This document shows positions 33,796 to 46,730 of a stretch of 64,000 nucleotides of DNA, in pieces. The translations under genes and the position numbers were made by a program. Positions within the stretch are counted from its first letter, which is position 1, and each line of letters starts with the position of its first letter. Origin of the DNA: Lysobacter stagni. GTDB taxonomy: Bacteria; Pseudomonadota; Gammaproteobacteria; Xanthomonadales; Xanthomonadaceae. The notes under the pieces are model-generated. The model was given only the letters and a program-made list of their open reading frames with translations. It was not told the DNA's origin and searched no databases. The stretch spans positions 2,302,001 through 2,366,000 of the forward strand of contig NZ_JASGBI010000001.1 of assembly GCF_030053425.1 (NCBI RefSeq). The letters are read 5' to 3'.

Positions 33796-35268
33796 TCAGC
33801 GCGGGCGGTCGCGGATGACCAGCAGGCGCTGTTCGGTCATGTCCTCGATGGCGTAGCGGATGCCCTCGCGCCCCAGGCCCGAATGCTTCACGCCGCCGTA
33901 GGGCATGTTGTCGACGCGGAAGCTGGGCACGTCGCCGACGATCACGCCGCCCACTTCCAGCCGGTCCCACGCGCGCATCGCGTGTTCGAGGCGACCCGTG
34001 AAAACGCCCGCCTGCAGGCCGAAGTCGCTGTCGTTGACGCGGTCGATGGCCTGGTCGAAATCGTCGAAGGGTTCGATCAGCGCGACCGGCGCGAAGGCTT
34101 CCTTGCAGTACAGGTCGCTGTCGTGCGGCACGTTCTCCAGCAGCGTGGCCGGCACCATGTTGCCGGTGCGTTCGCCGCCGGCCAGCTGTTTCGCGCCACC
34201 CTTGCGCGCGGCGCGGATCCACGCCTCCACGCGCTTGGCCGCCGCTTCGTCGATCATCGGCCCGATGAAGGTGTGCTCGTCGCGCGGGTCGCCCATGCGC
34301 AGCTTCGATACGGCGGCCTTGAGCTTCCTGCGCAGCTTGTCGTGGATGTCGGCGTGCGCATAGATGCGCTGCACGCTGATGCAGCTCTGGCCGCTCTGGT
34401 AGTACGCGCCGAAGATCATGCGCTCCACTACCTCGTCCAGCGGCGCGCCAGGGTCCGCATCGACGATGCAGGCGGCATTGCCGCCCAGCTCCAGCGTGAC
34501 CTTCTTGCGGCCCGCGCGGGCTTTCAGGTCCCAGCCGACCAGTCCGCCGGTGAAGCTGAGCAGGGCGATGCGTTCGTCCTCCACCAGTTGCGCGGCGTCC
34601 GCGGTGGAACAGGCCAGCACCGAGAACGCGCCCTTGGGCAGATCGGTCTCGGCGAGGATCTCGCCGATGATCAGCGCGCCGATCGGCGTCTTCTCCGAGG
34701 GTTTCAGCACGAACGGGCAACCGGCCGCGATCGCCGGCGCCACCTTGTGCGCGACCAGGTTGAGCGGGAAGTTGAACGGCGTGATGAAACTGCACAGGCC
34801 GACCGGAACGCGCTTGACCATGCCGCGGTAGCCGCGCGTGCGCGGCGAGATCTGCAGTTCGATCACATCCCCGTCGATGCGCGTGGCTTCGCCCGCAGCG
34901 ATGCGGAAGCTGTCGATCAGACGTGTCACTTCACCGCGCGCGTCGCGGATGGGCTTTCCGGCCTCGATGCACAGCGCCATCGCCAGTTCGTCGAAGCGCT
35001 CGGTGAACCGCTTGACGCAGTGTTCCAGCACGTCGCGACGGGCGTCGGGCGGGAAGGCCGCCATGGCCTCGCGTGCCTGGTAACCGGCGACGATGGCCTT
35101 GCGCACCGCGGCCGCGTCGGCCATCGCCACGCGCGTGGCGCGCTGTCCGCTGTACTTGTCCAGCACCTCCAGGTCCGTGTTGGGCGCGACCGGGCGGTTG
35201 GCGAGGTAGTAGGGGTAGCTCGACTTCAGACCCGAGCGGCCGCGCGACTCGCGTTTCTTCTTGGCCAT
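33796..35268 (-). CDS. Aldehyde dehydrogenase family protein (GAPN/lactaldehyde DH-like)
   Basis: This is a 490-residue NAD(P)+-dependent aldehyde dehydrogenase. Catalytic Cys296 is in QSGQSCISVQR and general base Glu260 in LELGGNA. The cofactor region FITPFNFPLNLVAHKVAPAI is typical. The QSCISVQRI signature is the one seen in glyceraldehyde-3-phosphate (GapN) and lactaldehyde/succinate-semialdehyde-type branches. The N-terminus is basic (AKKKRESRGRSG). It follows a ThDP-dependent enzyme gene by 49 bp on the same strand, so the dehydrogenase may oxidise the aldehyde made by that enzyme. The substrate is not determined. Confidence 0.85.
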   Translation of the reverse strand: MAKKKRESRGRSGLKSSYPYYLANRPVAPNTDLEVLDKYSGQRATRVAMADAAAVRKAIVAGYQAREAMAAFPPDARRDVLEHCVKRFTERFDELAMALCIEAGKPIRDARGEVTRLIDSFRIAAGEATRIDGDVIELQISPRTRGYRGMVKRVPVGLCSFITPFNFPLNLVAHKVAPAIAAGCPFVLKPSEKTPIGALIIGEILAETDLPKGAFSVLACSTADAAQLVEDERIALLSFTGGLVGWDLKARAGRKKVTLELGGNAACIVDADPGAPLDEVVERMIFGAYYQSGQSCISVQRIYAHADIHDKLRRKLKAAVSKLRMGDPRDEHTFIGPMIDEAAAKRVEAWIRAARKGGAKQLAGGERTGNMVPATLLENVPHDSDLYCKEAFAPVALIEPFDDFDQAIDRVNDSDFGLQAGVFTGRLEHAMRAWDRLEVGGVIVGDVPSFRVDNMPYGGVKHSGLGREGIRYAIEDMTEQRLLVIRDRPR

Positions 35269-35317
35269 GGGAAACTCCGGAAAGGGGCAGGGTAGGCGGC
35301 GTGGCGTGAGCGCGGGG

Positions 35318-36964
<1,647 letters not shown>

Positions 36965-37048
36965 GCGAACTCCCCTTGCCGGTGGCGTGCGCCGACATGG
37001 TAGTGCTGCCCGCGTGAGCGCGGGCGTGACACAGCGTTGCAGCCGGTG

Positions 37049-38413
37049 TCAGTCGTCCGTGGGCTCGTGCGATTCCACGCGCACGGCCAGTTCGCCGTCG
37101 CTCATCCGTGCCGACAGGCGATCGCCCGGGGCGGCATCGAGCACGCTGCGCACGACGCGGCCGTCGCGGTGCTGAAGGATCGAGTAGCCGCGCGCGACCG
37201 TCGCCAGCGGGCTGACGGCTTCCAGCGACCGGGCCAGGCCGCGCAGGTGCAGCGCTTCCTTGCCCAGTCGGCGGACGATGGCCGCCTGCGGGCGCGGGCC
37301 CAGCGCGGCCAGGCGCTCGCGCAGACGCGCGATGCGGCCGCGCGGGTGCGTCGCGCGCAGTACGGCGTCGGCATGACGCAGGCGTGCGCGCTCGCCTTCG
37401 AGGCGACGCTTCCACGCGGATTCCAGGCGGCGCAGCGCATCGACCTGGCGACGGTGCAGCAGGTCCAGTCGTGCCCGCGGACGCAGCGCCTGCAGCCGAA
37501 GCGAGGCGCGATCGGCGCGTTGCATCGCCTGGCGCAGGTGGCGCAATTGCAGGCTGCGCAGGCGCGCTTCCAGCACGCGCAGGCGGTGCAGCAGGTCGTC
37601 GCGCTGCGGCACCAGCAGCTCGGCCGCGACCGAGGGCGTGGGCGCGCGCACGTCGGCGGCGAAGTCGCTGAGGCTGAAGTCGGTCTCGTGGCCGACCGCG
37701 GACACGATGGGCACGGGCGAGGCCGCGATGGCACGCGCCAGTCGCTCGTCGTTGAACGCCCACAGGTCTTCCAGCGAACCGCCACCGCGCGCCAGCACGA
37801 TCACGTCGTAGCGCTGAGCGGCGATGGCCCGCTGCAACATCGCCACGATCTGCGGCGCCGCGGTGTCGCCCTGCACGGGCACGGGCAGCACGTCGGCCTC
37901 GACCAGCGGGAAACGGCGCGACAACACGCTCAGCACGTCGCGCACGGCCGCGCCGGTGGGCGAGGTGATCAGTGCGATGCGGCGCGCGTAACGGGGCAGC
38001 GGGCGCTTGCGCTCGGCCTCGAACAGCCCCTCGGCCGCCAGCTTGGCCTTGAGTTCGTCGAATGCGCGACGCAGCGCGCCTTCGCCGGCTTCCTCCATGT
38101 GGTCCAGCACCAGCTGGTACTCGCCACGCGCTTCGTACAGCGTGAGCCTGCCGCGACCGAGCACGCGCAGGCCCTCGCGCGGAGTGAAGCGCAGCCAGCT
38201 GCTCTTGGGACGGAACATGGCGCAGCGGATCTGCGCGCGCGCGTCCTTCAGGGTGAAGTAGAGGTGCCCGGAGGACGGCCGCGAGACGTTGCCCAGCTCG
38301 CCCTCGATCCAGATCGAGGGGAACGTGCCCTCCAGCAGGTCGCGCGCCAGCGTGTTCAGCTGGCTGGGCGTGAGCACCTGGTCGGGGCGGCTGGAGTCGG
38401 GGACGGGGCTCAT
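37049..38413 (-). CDS. xseA: Exodeoxyribonuclease VII large subunit
   Basis: This is the large subunit of the single-strand-specific exonuclease ExoVII. The 454-residue protein has the N-terminal OB-fold ([25 protein letters not shown], then [11 protein letters not shown]) and the catalytic domain ([60 protein letters not shown]). A long helical coiled-coil region and C-terminal strands follow ([16 protein letters not shown]). The Met at 38413 fits the family N-terminus; a longer open frame upstream runs antisense to ispG. xseB is not adjacent. Confidence 0.95.
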   Translation of the reverse strand: MSPVPDSSRPDQVLTPSQLNTLARDLLEGTFPSIWIEGELGNVSRPSSGHLYFTLKDARAQIRCAMFRPKSSWLRFTPREGLRVLGRGRLTLYEARGEYQLVLDHMEEAGEGALRRAFDELKAKLAAEGLFEAERKRPLPRYARRIALITSPTGAAVRDVLSVLSRRFPLVEADVLPVPVQGDTAAPQIVAMLQRAIAAQRYDVIVLARGGGSLEDLWAFNDERLARAIAASPVPIVSAVGHETDFSLSDFAADVRAPTPSVAAELLVPQRDDLLHRLRVLEARLRSLQLRHLRQAMQRADRASLRLQALRPRARLDLLHRRQVDALRRLESAWKRRLEGERARLRHADAVLRATHPRGRIARLRERLAALGPRPQAAIVRRLGKEALHLRGLARSLEAVSPLATVARGYSILQHRDGRVVRSVLDAAPGDRLSARMSDGELAVRVESHEPTDD

Positions 38414-38512
38414 GGACGGCGGTCGTCGACGGCCGGCCACGGTAGCGCAGAGCGGGGCGCGGGTCACGTGAAAGCGCGGCCGCCGTTGTGCGGGCGGCAC
38501 GGGGCCGTGGCC

Positions 38513-38518
38513 TACAAT
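38513..38518 (+). promoter_or_regulatory. -10 box of the ispG promoter, probably giving a leaderless mRNA
   Basis: TACAAT lies only six bases before the ispG ATG, so transcription would start at or next to the start codon. The -35 region is GC-rich and not well conserved. No Shine-Dalgarno sequence is possible in the remaining space, which fits a leaderless transcript. This is inferred from position. Confidence 0.5.
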
Positions 38519-38524
38519 GGGCCC

Positions 38525-39788
<1,264 letters not shown>

Positions 39789-39799
<11 letters not shown>

Positions 39800-40505
39800 G
39801 CGCGACGCCGCGCCCGCCACCGCGCTGCACTACGGCGCGCAGGTGCTGCGCCGCCATGGCCGGCGCCTGCTGCTGGTATTCGTCGCGCTGCTGCTGCCGT
39901 TGTGGGCCTTCGGCGAGTTGGCCGACGAGATCCACGAGCAGGAAGCCATCACGTTCGACGAACCGATCCTGCTGTTCGCGCACACCATGGCGCGACAGGG
40001 GTTCGACGATTTCTTCGTGTTCGTGTCGAAGCTGGGCTATGCCTGGGGCGTGGTGCCGTTCGACATCGTGCTGGTGCTGGCGCTGACGGTGATGCGGCGA
40101 TATCGCGAAGCCACGTTCGCAGCGATCGCGCTGGGCGGCTCGGCGCTGCTCAACATCGGCGCGAAGCTGGTGTTTGCGCGTGAACGGCCCTCCTTGTGGG
40201 AGTCCATCGCGCCGGAAACCAACTACAGCTTTCCCAGCGGTCACGCGATGGGTTCGATGACGCTGGCGTGCACGCTGGTGTTTCTGGCCTGGCACACGCG
40301 CTGGCGCTGGCTGGCGATCGCGGTCATGGTGCCGTTCGTGCTGCTGGTCGGCCTGTCGCGCGTGTACCTGGGCGTGCATTACCCCTCAGACATCCTGGCA
40401 GGCTGGGCCGTGGCAAGCGCCTGGGTGGCCGCGGTGTTCCTGTCGGTCTACGGCGTGCGCCTGCGGCCGTGGCATCGGCATTCGGGGACGGGCGCCCGCC
40501 CCTGA
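39789..40505 (+). CDS. PAP2-family membrane phosphatase
   Basis: This is a 238-residue integral membrane protein with about six hydrophobic helices. It has all three PAP2 motifs: [13 protein letters not shown] (in [12 protein letters not shown]) and [12 protein letters not shown]. Such enzymes dephosphorylate undecaprenyl diphosphate, phosphatidylglycerophosphate or other lipid phosphates on the outer face of the inner membrane. Location right after ispG, with an 11-bp overlap and GTG start, fits an isoprenoid-diphosphate substrate such as undecaprenyl diphosphate. That is inference. Confidence 0.88.
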
Positions 40506-40536
40506 TTCGTGCGCGGCTCGCAGGTGCCGCCCGGCG

Positions 40537-41715
40537 CTACTCGCGGCCGCAAGTCGCTCCGATGCAGGTCAGCGTGTTGTAGTCGAGCACGCGCGAATGG
40601 CCGGGATTGCCGGTGGGGCGCTGGACGCCGCGCGGAACGATGAAGGTCGCCGAGTGCGCGCCGTACAGCCCGGCCGGCAACTGCATCGGACGAAGCACCA
40701 CAAAGGCGTTGTGCAGGCGGGCATCGCTGCGGTCCGGTGCGGTCGCGCCGGACACGGGCGGTTCATCGCGCCGGTTGGCCGCATCGAAAGCGGTCTGCCA
40801 ATCGCGCAGGTCGCTGGAGCGCGCTTCGCGCAGCAGGCCCTTGGCCACCGCGTCACGCAGTCCGGCTTCGCCGGCGAGCGGTGCCTCACGATCGCGGAAC
40901 TGTTCCGGCGGCTGGTTCGCATCGGTCACCAGTCCGGTGGTCGTTCCGTTGCCGATGACGACGAATCCGTCCTTGGCCAGGAAGACCCGCGTGACCGGCC
41001 GCCCGAACATGCCGCGCGCGATCGGATTGAGCTGCCCCAGCTTGTCCTGGCTCACATAGAAGTAACCGCACGGTCCCTTGTTGTCGTAGCTGCTGTTGAG
41101 GCGCGGCACCGACGGCGGCAGGCCGGCGATGGCCTGGCGGTGATAGCCGCTCACCAGCACGGCGAGGATGCGCGTGCGCGGCGTCCAGCCGATGTTCCAG
41201 ACGGTGGGTTCGTAAGCGCCCAGCATGAGCACGACCGGCGTTGCGGATTCGTCCACCGCGACGTCGATCTGCGTGGCTTCGTGGCCGCTCTGGTCGATCT
41301 GGTAATCGAGCGTGCGGCCGGAGTACGCGCCGGCCGCATAGACGGCGAATGCCGCCGGCAATGCGAGGCCGTCGAAGGCGCACTGCGCGGGCGCGATGTC
41401 GGCGCGCGACGTGGCCGGCTTGAATGGCACCAGGCGAGGATCCGCAGCGGGCGTTGCGGCGGCCGGGGCGATGGGAGGTGCGTCCGTCGACGCCGATGGG
41501 ATCGATGTGGCGACGGGAGGAGCGTCCTGCGTCGACGCGGGCGATGCCGCCGGGACTGGTGCGGCAACACGTGGCGGGGCGGACGATGTTGCGGCAGGGG
41601 ACGAAGCGGAGGCCTCCGCGCCATCTGTGTCCCACCACCATTTCCCGCTGCGCGTGTCGCACGCGGTCAGCAGCACGAGCGGAACCAGTACCGCGGCAGC
41701 CATCCTTGCCTTCAT
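40537..41715 (-). CDS. Predicted lipoprotein of unknown function
   Basis: This is a 392-residue protein. MKARMAAAVLVPLVLLTAC is a lipoprotein signal. An Ala/Ser/Pro-rich linker (about 30-105) leads to a folded domain (about 115-392). That domain has motifs such as FAVYAAGAYSGRTLDYQID, VVLMLGAYEPTVWNIGW, LVSGYHRQAIAGLP, PCGYFYV and a terminal CIGATCGRE. I do not recognise the domain. The start is set by AGGGGGA in front of ATG 41715. It is convergent with the PAP2 gene and 63 bp upstream of the DMT transporter stop region; it seems monocistronic. Confidence 0.7.
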   Translation of the reverse strand: MKARMAAAVLVPLVLLTACDTRSGKWWWDTDGAEASASSPAATSSAPPRVAAPVPAASPASTQDAPPVATSIPSASTDAPPIAPAAATPAADPRLVPFKPATSRADIAPAQCAFDGLALPAAFAVYAAGAYSGRTLDYQIDQSGHEATQIDVAVDESATPVVLMLGAYEPTVWNIGWTPRTRILAVLVSGYHRQAIAGLPPSVPRLNSSYDNKGPCGYFYVSQDKLGQLNPIARGMFGRPVTRVFLAKDGFVVIGNGTTTGLVTDANQPPEQFRDREAPLAGEAGLRDAVAKGLLREARSSDLRDWQTAFDAANRRDEPPVSGATAPDRSDARLHNAFVVLRPMQLPAGLYGAHSATFIVPRGVQRPTGNPGHSRVLDYNTLTCIGATCGRE

Positions 41716-41778
41716 GCGGAATCCCCCTGTGGACGCGCACATCCTAGGCACGCCGCACGGGGCTGTCGAATGGGTCGC

Positions 41779-42696
41779 CTATTCGCCCGGCTTGGCCGCC
41801 TCGACCGGGGCATGGGTGGCGTGCCGGCGCAGCAACACCGCTTCACGGTGGGCGATGTAGGCGTTCGACGCCAGGATGATGCCGGCGCCGACCCAGGTCC
41901 ATGTGTCCACCCGCTCGTCGAACCAGAACCAGCCCACCGTCGCGACCAGCGGCAACTGGATGAAGCTGATGGGCGTCAGCGCGGACACTTCGCCCAGCTG
42001 CAGCGCGTGCGTCCACAGCACCTGTCCTCCAGTACCGAACAGACCGGCGCCGATCACCCACAGCCACGCGATGCCCTGCGGCCATTCCCACACGAACAGC
42101 GCTGGCACGAATGACATCGGCACCCAGAACAGGTACGTGTAGAGCACGATCGTGTTGGCCGCATCCACGCGCGAGAGCTGCTTGATCTGGATCGCCACCA
42201 CCGCGCTCAGAACCGCGGCGGCCAGGGCGATCAGCGTGCCGGAGGTGAACTCGGTGGAGCCCGGGCGCACGATCACCAGCACGCCGACGAAGCCCATCGC
42301 GACCGCGGCCCAGCGGCGTCCGCGCACGTGTTCGCCCAGCATCAGCGCGGCGAGGATGGTCACGAAGACCGGTGATGAGTACGACAGCGAGATCGCCTGC
42401 GCCAGCGGCAGGTGTCCGATCGCCCAGAAGCCGCACAGCATCGAGAAGATTCCGATCAGGCAGCGCACGAAATAGCGCGGCAGCTGCTTCGTGCGCAGCG
42501 AGGACGGATCCATGCGCATCACCAGCGGCAGCACCGTGAGCAGGCCGAAGAAGTTGCGGAAGAACGCGATCTCCAGCGTGTTCAGCGAGTGCGAGGCCAG
42601 GCGGATGGCGATGGCCATCATGCCGAAGCAGAGCGTGCTGGCGAGCATGAAGCCCGCGGCGCGAAGGGGGTGGTGGATCGTCGTCGTCGCGCTCAC
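41779..42696 (-). CDS. DMT-superfamily (EamA) transporter
   Basis: This is a 305-residue inner-membrane protein with about ten transmembrane helices in two EamA repeats. The first starts AAGFMLASTLCFGMMAIAIRLAS and the second covers SGTLIALAAAVLSAVVAIQIKQL. Such carriers export amino acids, purines or other metabolites; the substrate cannot be told. The GTG start at 42696 is 15 bp after the murB stop, so it is probably co-transcribed with pyrD-murB. Confidence 0.88.
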   Translation of the reverse strand: MSATTTIHHPLRAAGFMLASTLCFGMMAIAIRLASHSLNTLEIAFFRNFFGLLTVLPLVMRMDPSSLRTKQLPRYFVRCLIGIFSMLCGFWAIGHLPLAQAISLSYSSPVFVTILAALMLGEHVRGRRWAAVAMGFVGVLVIVRPGSTEFTSGTLIALAAAVLSAVVAIQIKQLSRVDAANTIVLYTYLFWVPMSFVPALFVWEWPQGIAWLWVIGAGLFGTGGQVLWTHALQLGEVSALTPISFIQLPLVATVGWFWFDERVDTWTWVGAGIILASNAYIAHREAVLLRRHATHAPVEAAKPGE

Positions 42697-42711
42697 GGGT
42701 GTTCTTCTGAT

Positions 42712-43749
42712 TTACCAGTCGGCACCGATGACCCGTGGCTCGGGTTCGATGGCGACGTTGAAACGCTGCCGTACCGACTCGGCGATGCGGCGGGCCAGGT
42801 CGAGCAGTTGCCGTCCCGTGGCGTTGCCGTGGTTGACCAGCACCAGCGCGTGCGTCGGCGCAACGCCGGCATCGCCGTCGCGGTGGCCCTTCCAGCCGCA
42901 GGCATCGATGAACCACGCCGCCGACAGCTTGCGCGTGCCGACGTCGTTGCCGCGGAATATCGGCATGGTCGGGTATTGCGCATGCAGGGCTTCGGCCTGC
43001 GCGACCGGGACGATGGGGTTCTTGAAGAAACTGCCGGCGTTGCCGAGCACGGCCGGGTCGGGCAGCTTGCGACGGCGGATGGCGATGACCGCATCCGCCA
43101 CATCGCGCGGCGTGGCCTCGGCGATGCCCATGGCAGTCAGTTCGTCGCCGATGCCGGCGTAATCCAGCTTCAGCGACGGTGTGCGCGACAGGGCGAATTC
43201 CACCGCGGTGACGATGTAGCGATCCGGCTGGTGCTTGAACACGCTGTCCCGGTAGCCGAACGCGCAGGTCGCCGCATCGAAGCGGTGCACGCGTCCGGTG
43301 GCGGGCTCGAGCGCTTCCACGGCATGGATGGAATCGCGCACTTCCACGCCATACGCACCGATGTTCTGGATGGGCGCGGCGCCGACGGTGCCGGGGATCA
43401 GCGCGAGGTTTTCCAGGCCGGCCAGCCCCAGCGCCAGCGTGTGCATGACGAAACCGTGCCAGACCACGCCTGCGTCCGCGCGCACGATGGCGACGTCGCC
43501 ATCGGTCAGCACGCGCACGTCCTGGCCGGTCAGCGCGAGCACCGGCGCGGTCGGGTCGTCTGCGAACAGCAGGTTGCTGCCACCGCCCAATACGAGCGGC
43601 GTGCGCCCTTCGAAGTCGGGGTGGCGGAGCAGGTCGGGCAGCGCGGCGGCGTCGCGCACTTCGGCCAGTACCTGCGCGCGTGCGGCCACGCCAAAGGTGT
43701 TGCGACGATCGAGCGGCGCGTCGTGCAGAATTCGGATCGGGTCGCTCAT
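42712..43749 (-). CDS. murB: UDP-N-acetylenolpyruvoylglucosamine reductase
   Basis: MurB reduces UDP-GlcNAc-enolpyruvate to UDP-MurNAc with FAD and NADPH, the second committed step of peptidoglycan synthesis. The protein is about 345 residues. The N-terminus RNTFGVAARAQVL and LVLGGGSNLL bind FAD; IQNIGAYGVEV and YRDSVFK follow. NAGSFFKNP carries the catalytic Ser, and the C-terminal EPEPR holds the catalytic Glu. This is the longer E. coli-like type I form. MSD at 43749 is used; an in-frame ATG at 43767 adds six residues and is equally possible. Confidence 0.94.
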   Translation of the reverse strand: MSDPIRILHDAPLDRRNTFGVAARAQVLAEVRDAAALPDLLRHPDFEGRTPLVLGGGSNLLFADDPTAPVLALTGQDVRVLTDGDVAIVRADAGVVWHGFVMHTLALGLAGLENLALIPGTVGAAPIQNIGAYGVEVRDSIHAVEALEPATGRVHRFDAATCAFGYRDSVFKHQPDRYIVTAVEFALSRTPSLKLDYAGIGDELTAMGIAEATPRDVADAVIAIRRRKLPDPAVLGNAGSFFKNPIVPVAQAEALHAQYPTMPIFRGNDVGTRKLSAAWFIDACGWKGHRDGDAGVAPTHALVLVNHGNATGRQLLDLARRIAESVRQRFNVAIEPEPRVIGADW

Positions 43750-43810
43750 GTCGTCCGGAGGGATCATTCCCGGGGAAGCGGGAACGGCGAAGCGGATTCG
43801 CGGGCAGGGA

Positions 43811-44869
43811 TCATACGATGGGCGGCATGTTGCCGCGGCTCGGGGCTTCCTTGCGCCGGCGCATGGCTTCCACGCATTCGTGCACGAGTGTGGGCCCGCG
43901 ATAGACCAGGCCGGTGTAGCACTGCACCAGTGTCGCGCCGGCCGCCATCTTCGCGGCCGCGTCGGCGCCGGACAGGATGCCGCCCACGCCGATCATCGGG
44001 ATCGATTCGGGCAGGCGCGTGCGCATCATGCGCAGCACTGCGGTGGCCTGGCCCAGCAACGGTTTGCCGGACAGGCCGCCGGCTTCGTTCGCGTGCGGCG
44101 CGCCTTCGATGCCGATGCGCGAGACGGTGGTATTCGTGGCGATCACGCCGTCCACCTGCAGGTCGCCCAGCACGCGCGCGGCGGCCTCGACGTCCTCGTC
44201 GGAGAGGTCGGGCGCGATCTTCACCAGCATCGGCACGCGCTTGCCATGCAGCGCACCGAGGCGTTCCTGTGCCTCGCGCAGCGTTCCGACCAGGCGACGC
44301 AGCGCCTGTTCTTCCTGCAACTCGCGCAGGCCCGCGGTGTTGGGCGAGGAAATGTTGACCGTGACGTAATCGGCGAGCGGGTACACGCGCTCCAGGCAGA
44401 GCAGGTAGTCCTGCTCGGCGGACTCGTTGGGCGTGTCCTTGTTCTTGCCGATGTTGATGCCCAGCAGCCCGTGCCGGCGCTTGGCCTTCTCGACGTTGCG
44501 CACCAGTGCGTCGACACCGCCGTTGTTGAAGCCCAGGCGGTTGATGACGGCCTGCTGGTCGGGCAGGCGGAACATGCGCGGCTTCGGGTTGCCTTCCTGC
44601 GGGCGCGGCGTGACCGTGCCCACTTCGACGAAACCGAACCCCAGCGCCAGCAGCGCGTCGATGTGGGCGCCGTTCTTGTCCAGGCCCGCAGCCAGGCCGA
44701 CCGGGTTGGGGAAGGTCAGACCGAACGCACGCGTCGGCAGCGGGGCCGGGCGCCGCGACAGCAGGGCGCCCGCACCCGTGCGGTACGCCACTTCCATCGC
44801 CCGCAGCGTCGCGCCGTGGGCGGTTTCGGCATCCAGGCCAAACAGGAAGGGGCGAACGAGTCCGTACAT
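43811..44869 (-). CDS. pyrD: Dihydroorotate dehydrogenase (quinone)
   Basis: This is a class 2 membrane-associated dihydroorotate dehydrogenase of pyrimidine synthesis, which passes electrons to ubiquinone. The 352-residue protein begins with the membrane-binding helices ([22 protein letters not shown]). [26 protein letters not shown], then [15 protein letters not shown] with the catalytic Ser region follow, and [16 protein letters not shown] near the end binds FMN phosphate. It is upstream of murB by 61 bp on the same strand. Confidence 0.96.
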   Translation of the reverse strand: MYGLVRPFLFGLDAETAHGATLRAMEVAYRTGAGALLSRRPAPLPTRAFGLTFPNPVGLAAGLDKNGAHIDALLALGFGFVEVGTVTPRPQEGNPKPRMFRLPDQQAVINRLGFNNGGVDALVRNVEKAKRRHGLLGINIGKNKDTPNESAEQDYLLCLERVYPLADYVTVNISSPNTAGLRELQEEQALRRLVGTLREAQERLGALHGKRVPMLVKIAPDLSDEDVEAAARVLGDLQVDGVIATNTTVSRIGIEGAPHANEAGGLSGKPLLGQATAVLRMMRTRLPESIPMIGVGGILSGADAAAKMAAGATLVQCYTGLVYRGPTLVHECVEAMRRRKEAPSRGNMPPIV

Positions 44870-44970
44870 GGATGCCGGGTTCGGAGTTGTGGTCGGTATC
44901 GCAGGTTAACGGAACACAGGGCGTCGAGTCGGGCGGCGATGGATTTCGCCGCCCGGAATCGCGACGGTCC

Positions 44971-46503
44971 TTACAGATCGAACTTGATGCCCTGGGCCAG
45001 CGGCAGCGCGTCGGAGTAGTTGATGGTGTTGGTCTGGCGGCGCATGTAGGCCCTCCAGGCGTCCGAGCCGGACTCGCGGCCACCGCCGGTTTCCTTCTCG
45101 CCGCCGAAGGCGCCGCCGATCTCCGCGCCCGAGGTGCCGATGTTGACGTTGGCGATGCCACAGTCCGAACCGGCCGCCGACAGGAACGCCTCGGCCGCCT
45201 TCAGGTTCTGGGTGAAGATCGACGACGACAGGCCCTGCGGGACGTCGTTCTGCAGGTGGATGGCCTCGTCCAGCTGGCTGTACTTCATGACGTACAGGAT
45301 CGGTGCGAAGGTCTCGTGCTGCACGATCTCGGCGTCGTTCGACAGACCGGTCACGATCGCCGGCAGTACGAAGTTGCCGGGACGGTCGATCGCGGTGCCG
45401 CCGGTCTCGATCTTGCCGCCGCTGGCCTTGGCCTTCTCGATCGCGTCCAGGTAGGCCTGCACGCCGTCGCGGCTGTTGAGCGGGCCCATCAGGTTGGTCG
45501 GGTCGGTCGGGTCGCCAATCTTCTTCTCGACCTGCTTGTAGGCGGCGATGAGCTTGGCCAGCACGTCGTCGTAGATCGACTCATGCACGAACAGGCGACG
45601 CGTGGTGGTGCAGCGCTGGCCGGCGGTACCGACCGCGCCGAACGCGATGGCGGGAATGGCCAGCTTCAGGTCGGCCGAGGGATCGACGATGATCGCGTTG
45701 TTGCCGCCCAGTTCCAGCAGCGAACGGCCCATGCGGCGTGCGACGCGCTCGCCGACGATGCGGCCGACCTTGGTCGAGCCGGTGAAGCTGATCAGCCCGA
45801 TGCGCTTGTCGTCGACGAAGCTCGAGGCGAGTTCGGTGCCGGCGTCGTTGAACAGGAAGAAGATGTCCGGGAAGCCGCCGGCCTTCAGCGCTTCGTTGCA
45901 GATCTTCATCGAGGCGATCGCCGACAGCGGGGTCTTCGGCGAGGGCTTCCAGATCGTGATGTCGCCGCAGATGGCAGCGATGAACGAGTTCCAGGCCCAC
46001 ACGGCGACCGGGAAGTTGAAGGCGGAGATCACGCCGACCAGACCGATCGGGTGCCACTGCTCGTACATGCGGTGGCCGGGACGCTCGGAATGCATGGTCA
46101 GGCCGTAGAGCTGGCGCGACAGGCCGACGGCGAAGTCGCCGATGTCGATCATCTCCTGCACTTCGCCATCGCCTTCGGGCTTGGACTTGCCCATCTCCAG
46201 CGCGACCAGCGAGCCCAGCGCGTCCTTGTGCTTGCGCAGCGCATCGGCGCACAGGCGGATGGCTTCGCCGCGGCGCGGTGCCGGCGTGGTGCGCCACACC
46301 TTGAAGGCAGCCTGGGCGCGCTCGACGATGGTGTCGTAGTCGTCCTGCGAGGAAGCGTGGACCTTGGCCAGCACGTCACCGTTGGTCGGGTTCACCGGTT
46401 CGAGCACGCCCGCGTCGCGGGTGGCGGACCACTCTCCATGGCCGAGGTAGGTGCCGGATTCGGTGTCGTTGAGACCGAGGGCGGTGAGTACGGGGTGGGT
46501 CAT
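44971..46503 (-). CDS. amaB: L-piperidine-6-carboxylate/aminoadipate semialdehyde dehydrogenase (ALDH7, AmaB-like)
   Basis: This 510-residue enzyme belongs to the ALDH7/AmaB branch, which oxidises aminoadipate semialdehyde (in equilibrium with piperideine-6-carboxylate) to 2-aminoadipate in lysine breakdown. Catalytic Cys298 is in [11 protein letters not shown] and Glu264 in LELGGNNA. The ends EVSGT-type tail is represented by [25 protein letters not shown], which is typical of the branch. The gene stands alone on its strand, with 101 bp before pyrD and 80 bp after the tRNA. A link to the diaminopimelate/lysine steps of the locus to the right is inferred. Confidence 0.87.
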   Translation of the reverse strand: MTHPVLTALGLNDTESGTYLGHGEWSATRDAGVLEPVNPTNGDVLAKVHASSQDDYDTIVERAQAAFKVWRTTPAPRRGEAIRLCADALRKHKDALGSLVALEMGKSKPEGDGEVQEMIDIGDFAVGLSRQLYGLTMHSERPGHRMYEQWHPIGLVGVISAFNFPVAVWAWNSFIAAICGDITIWKPSPKTPLSAIASMKICNEALKAGGFPDIFFLFNDAGTELASSFVDDKRIGLISFTGSTKVGRIVGERVARRMGRSLLELGGNNAIIVDPSADLKLAIPAIAFGAVGTAGQRCTTTRRLFVHESIYDDVLAKLIAAYKQVEKKIGDPTDPTNLMGPLNSRDGVQAYLDAIEKAKASGGKIETGGTAIDRPGNFVLPAIVTGLSNDAEIVQHETFAPILYVMKYSQLDEAIHLQNDVPQGLSSSIFTQNLKAAEAFLSAAGSDCGIANVNIGTSGAEIGGAFGGEKETGGGRESGSDAWRAYMRRQTNTINYSDALPLAQGIKFDL

Positions 46504-46583
46504 CGAAGGCTCCTTGGGCTGGGACGGGCGCCCGGGTCGGAAGCGGGGGCTTCCGGCGGTGCGGGTGCATGCGCTCGTCGCAA

Positions 46584-46660
46584 TGGCGGCCCCGACACGA
46601 TTCGAACGTGCGACCTGTCCCTTAGGAGGGGACCGCTCTATCCAACTGAGCTACGGGGCC
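46584..46660 (-). tRNA. tRNA-Arg (anticodon CCT)
   Basis: The minus strand folds as a complete 77-nt cloverleaf including an encoded CCA. The acceptor stem GGCCCCG pairs with CGGGGCC, D-arm GCTC/GAGC, anticodon stem GTCCC/GGGAC with loop CTCCTAA, and T-arm GCACG-TTCGAAT-CGTGT. Anticodon CCT reads AGG arginine codons. No repeat of its 3' end was seen nearby, so it is not evidently an attachment site. Confidence 0.97.
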
Positions 46661-46730
46661 ATGAGCCGGGCATTTTCGCATGAACCCGCCGGATCGGGGC
46701 CCGGCTTTTGCGGGCCCCCGACCGGACATG

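Noticed and set aside
46584..46660. tRNA-Arg as an island attachment site
   Set aside because: No second copy of its 3' end and no integrase were seen, and GC does not change on either side.
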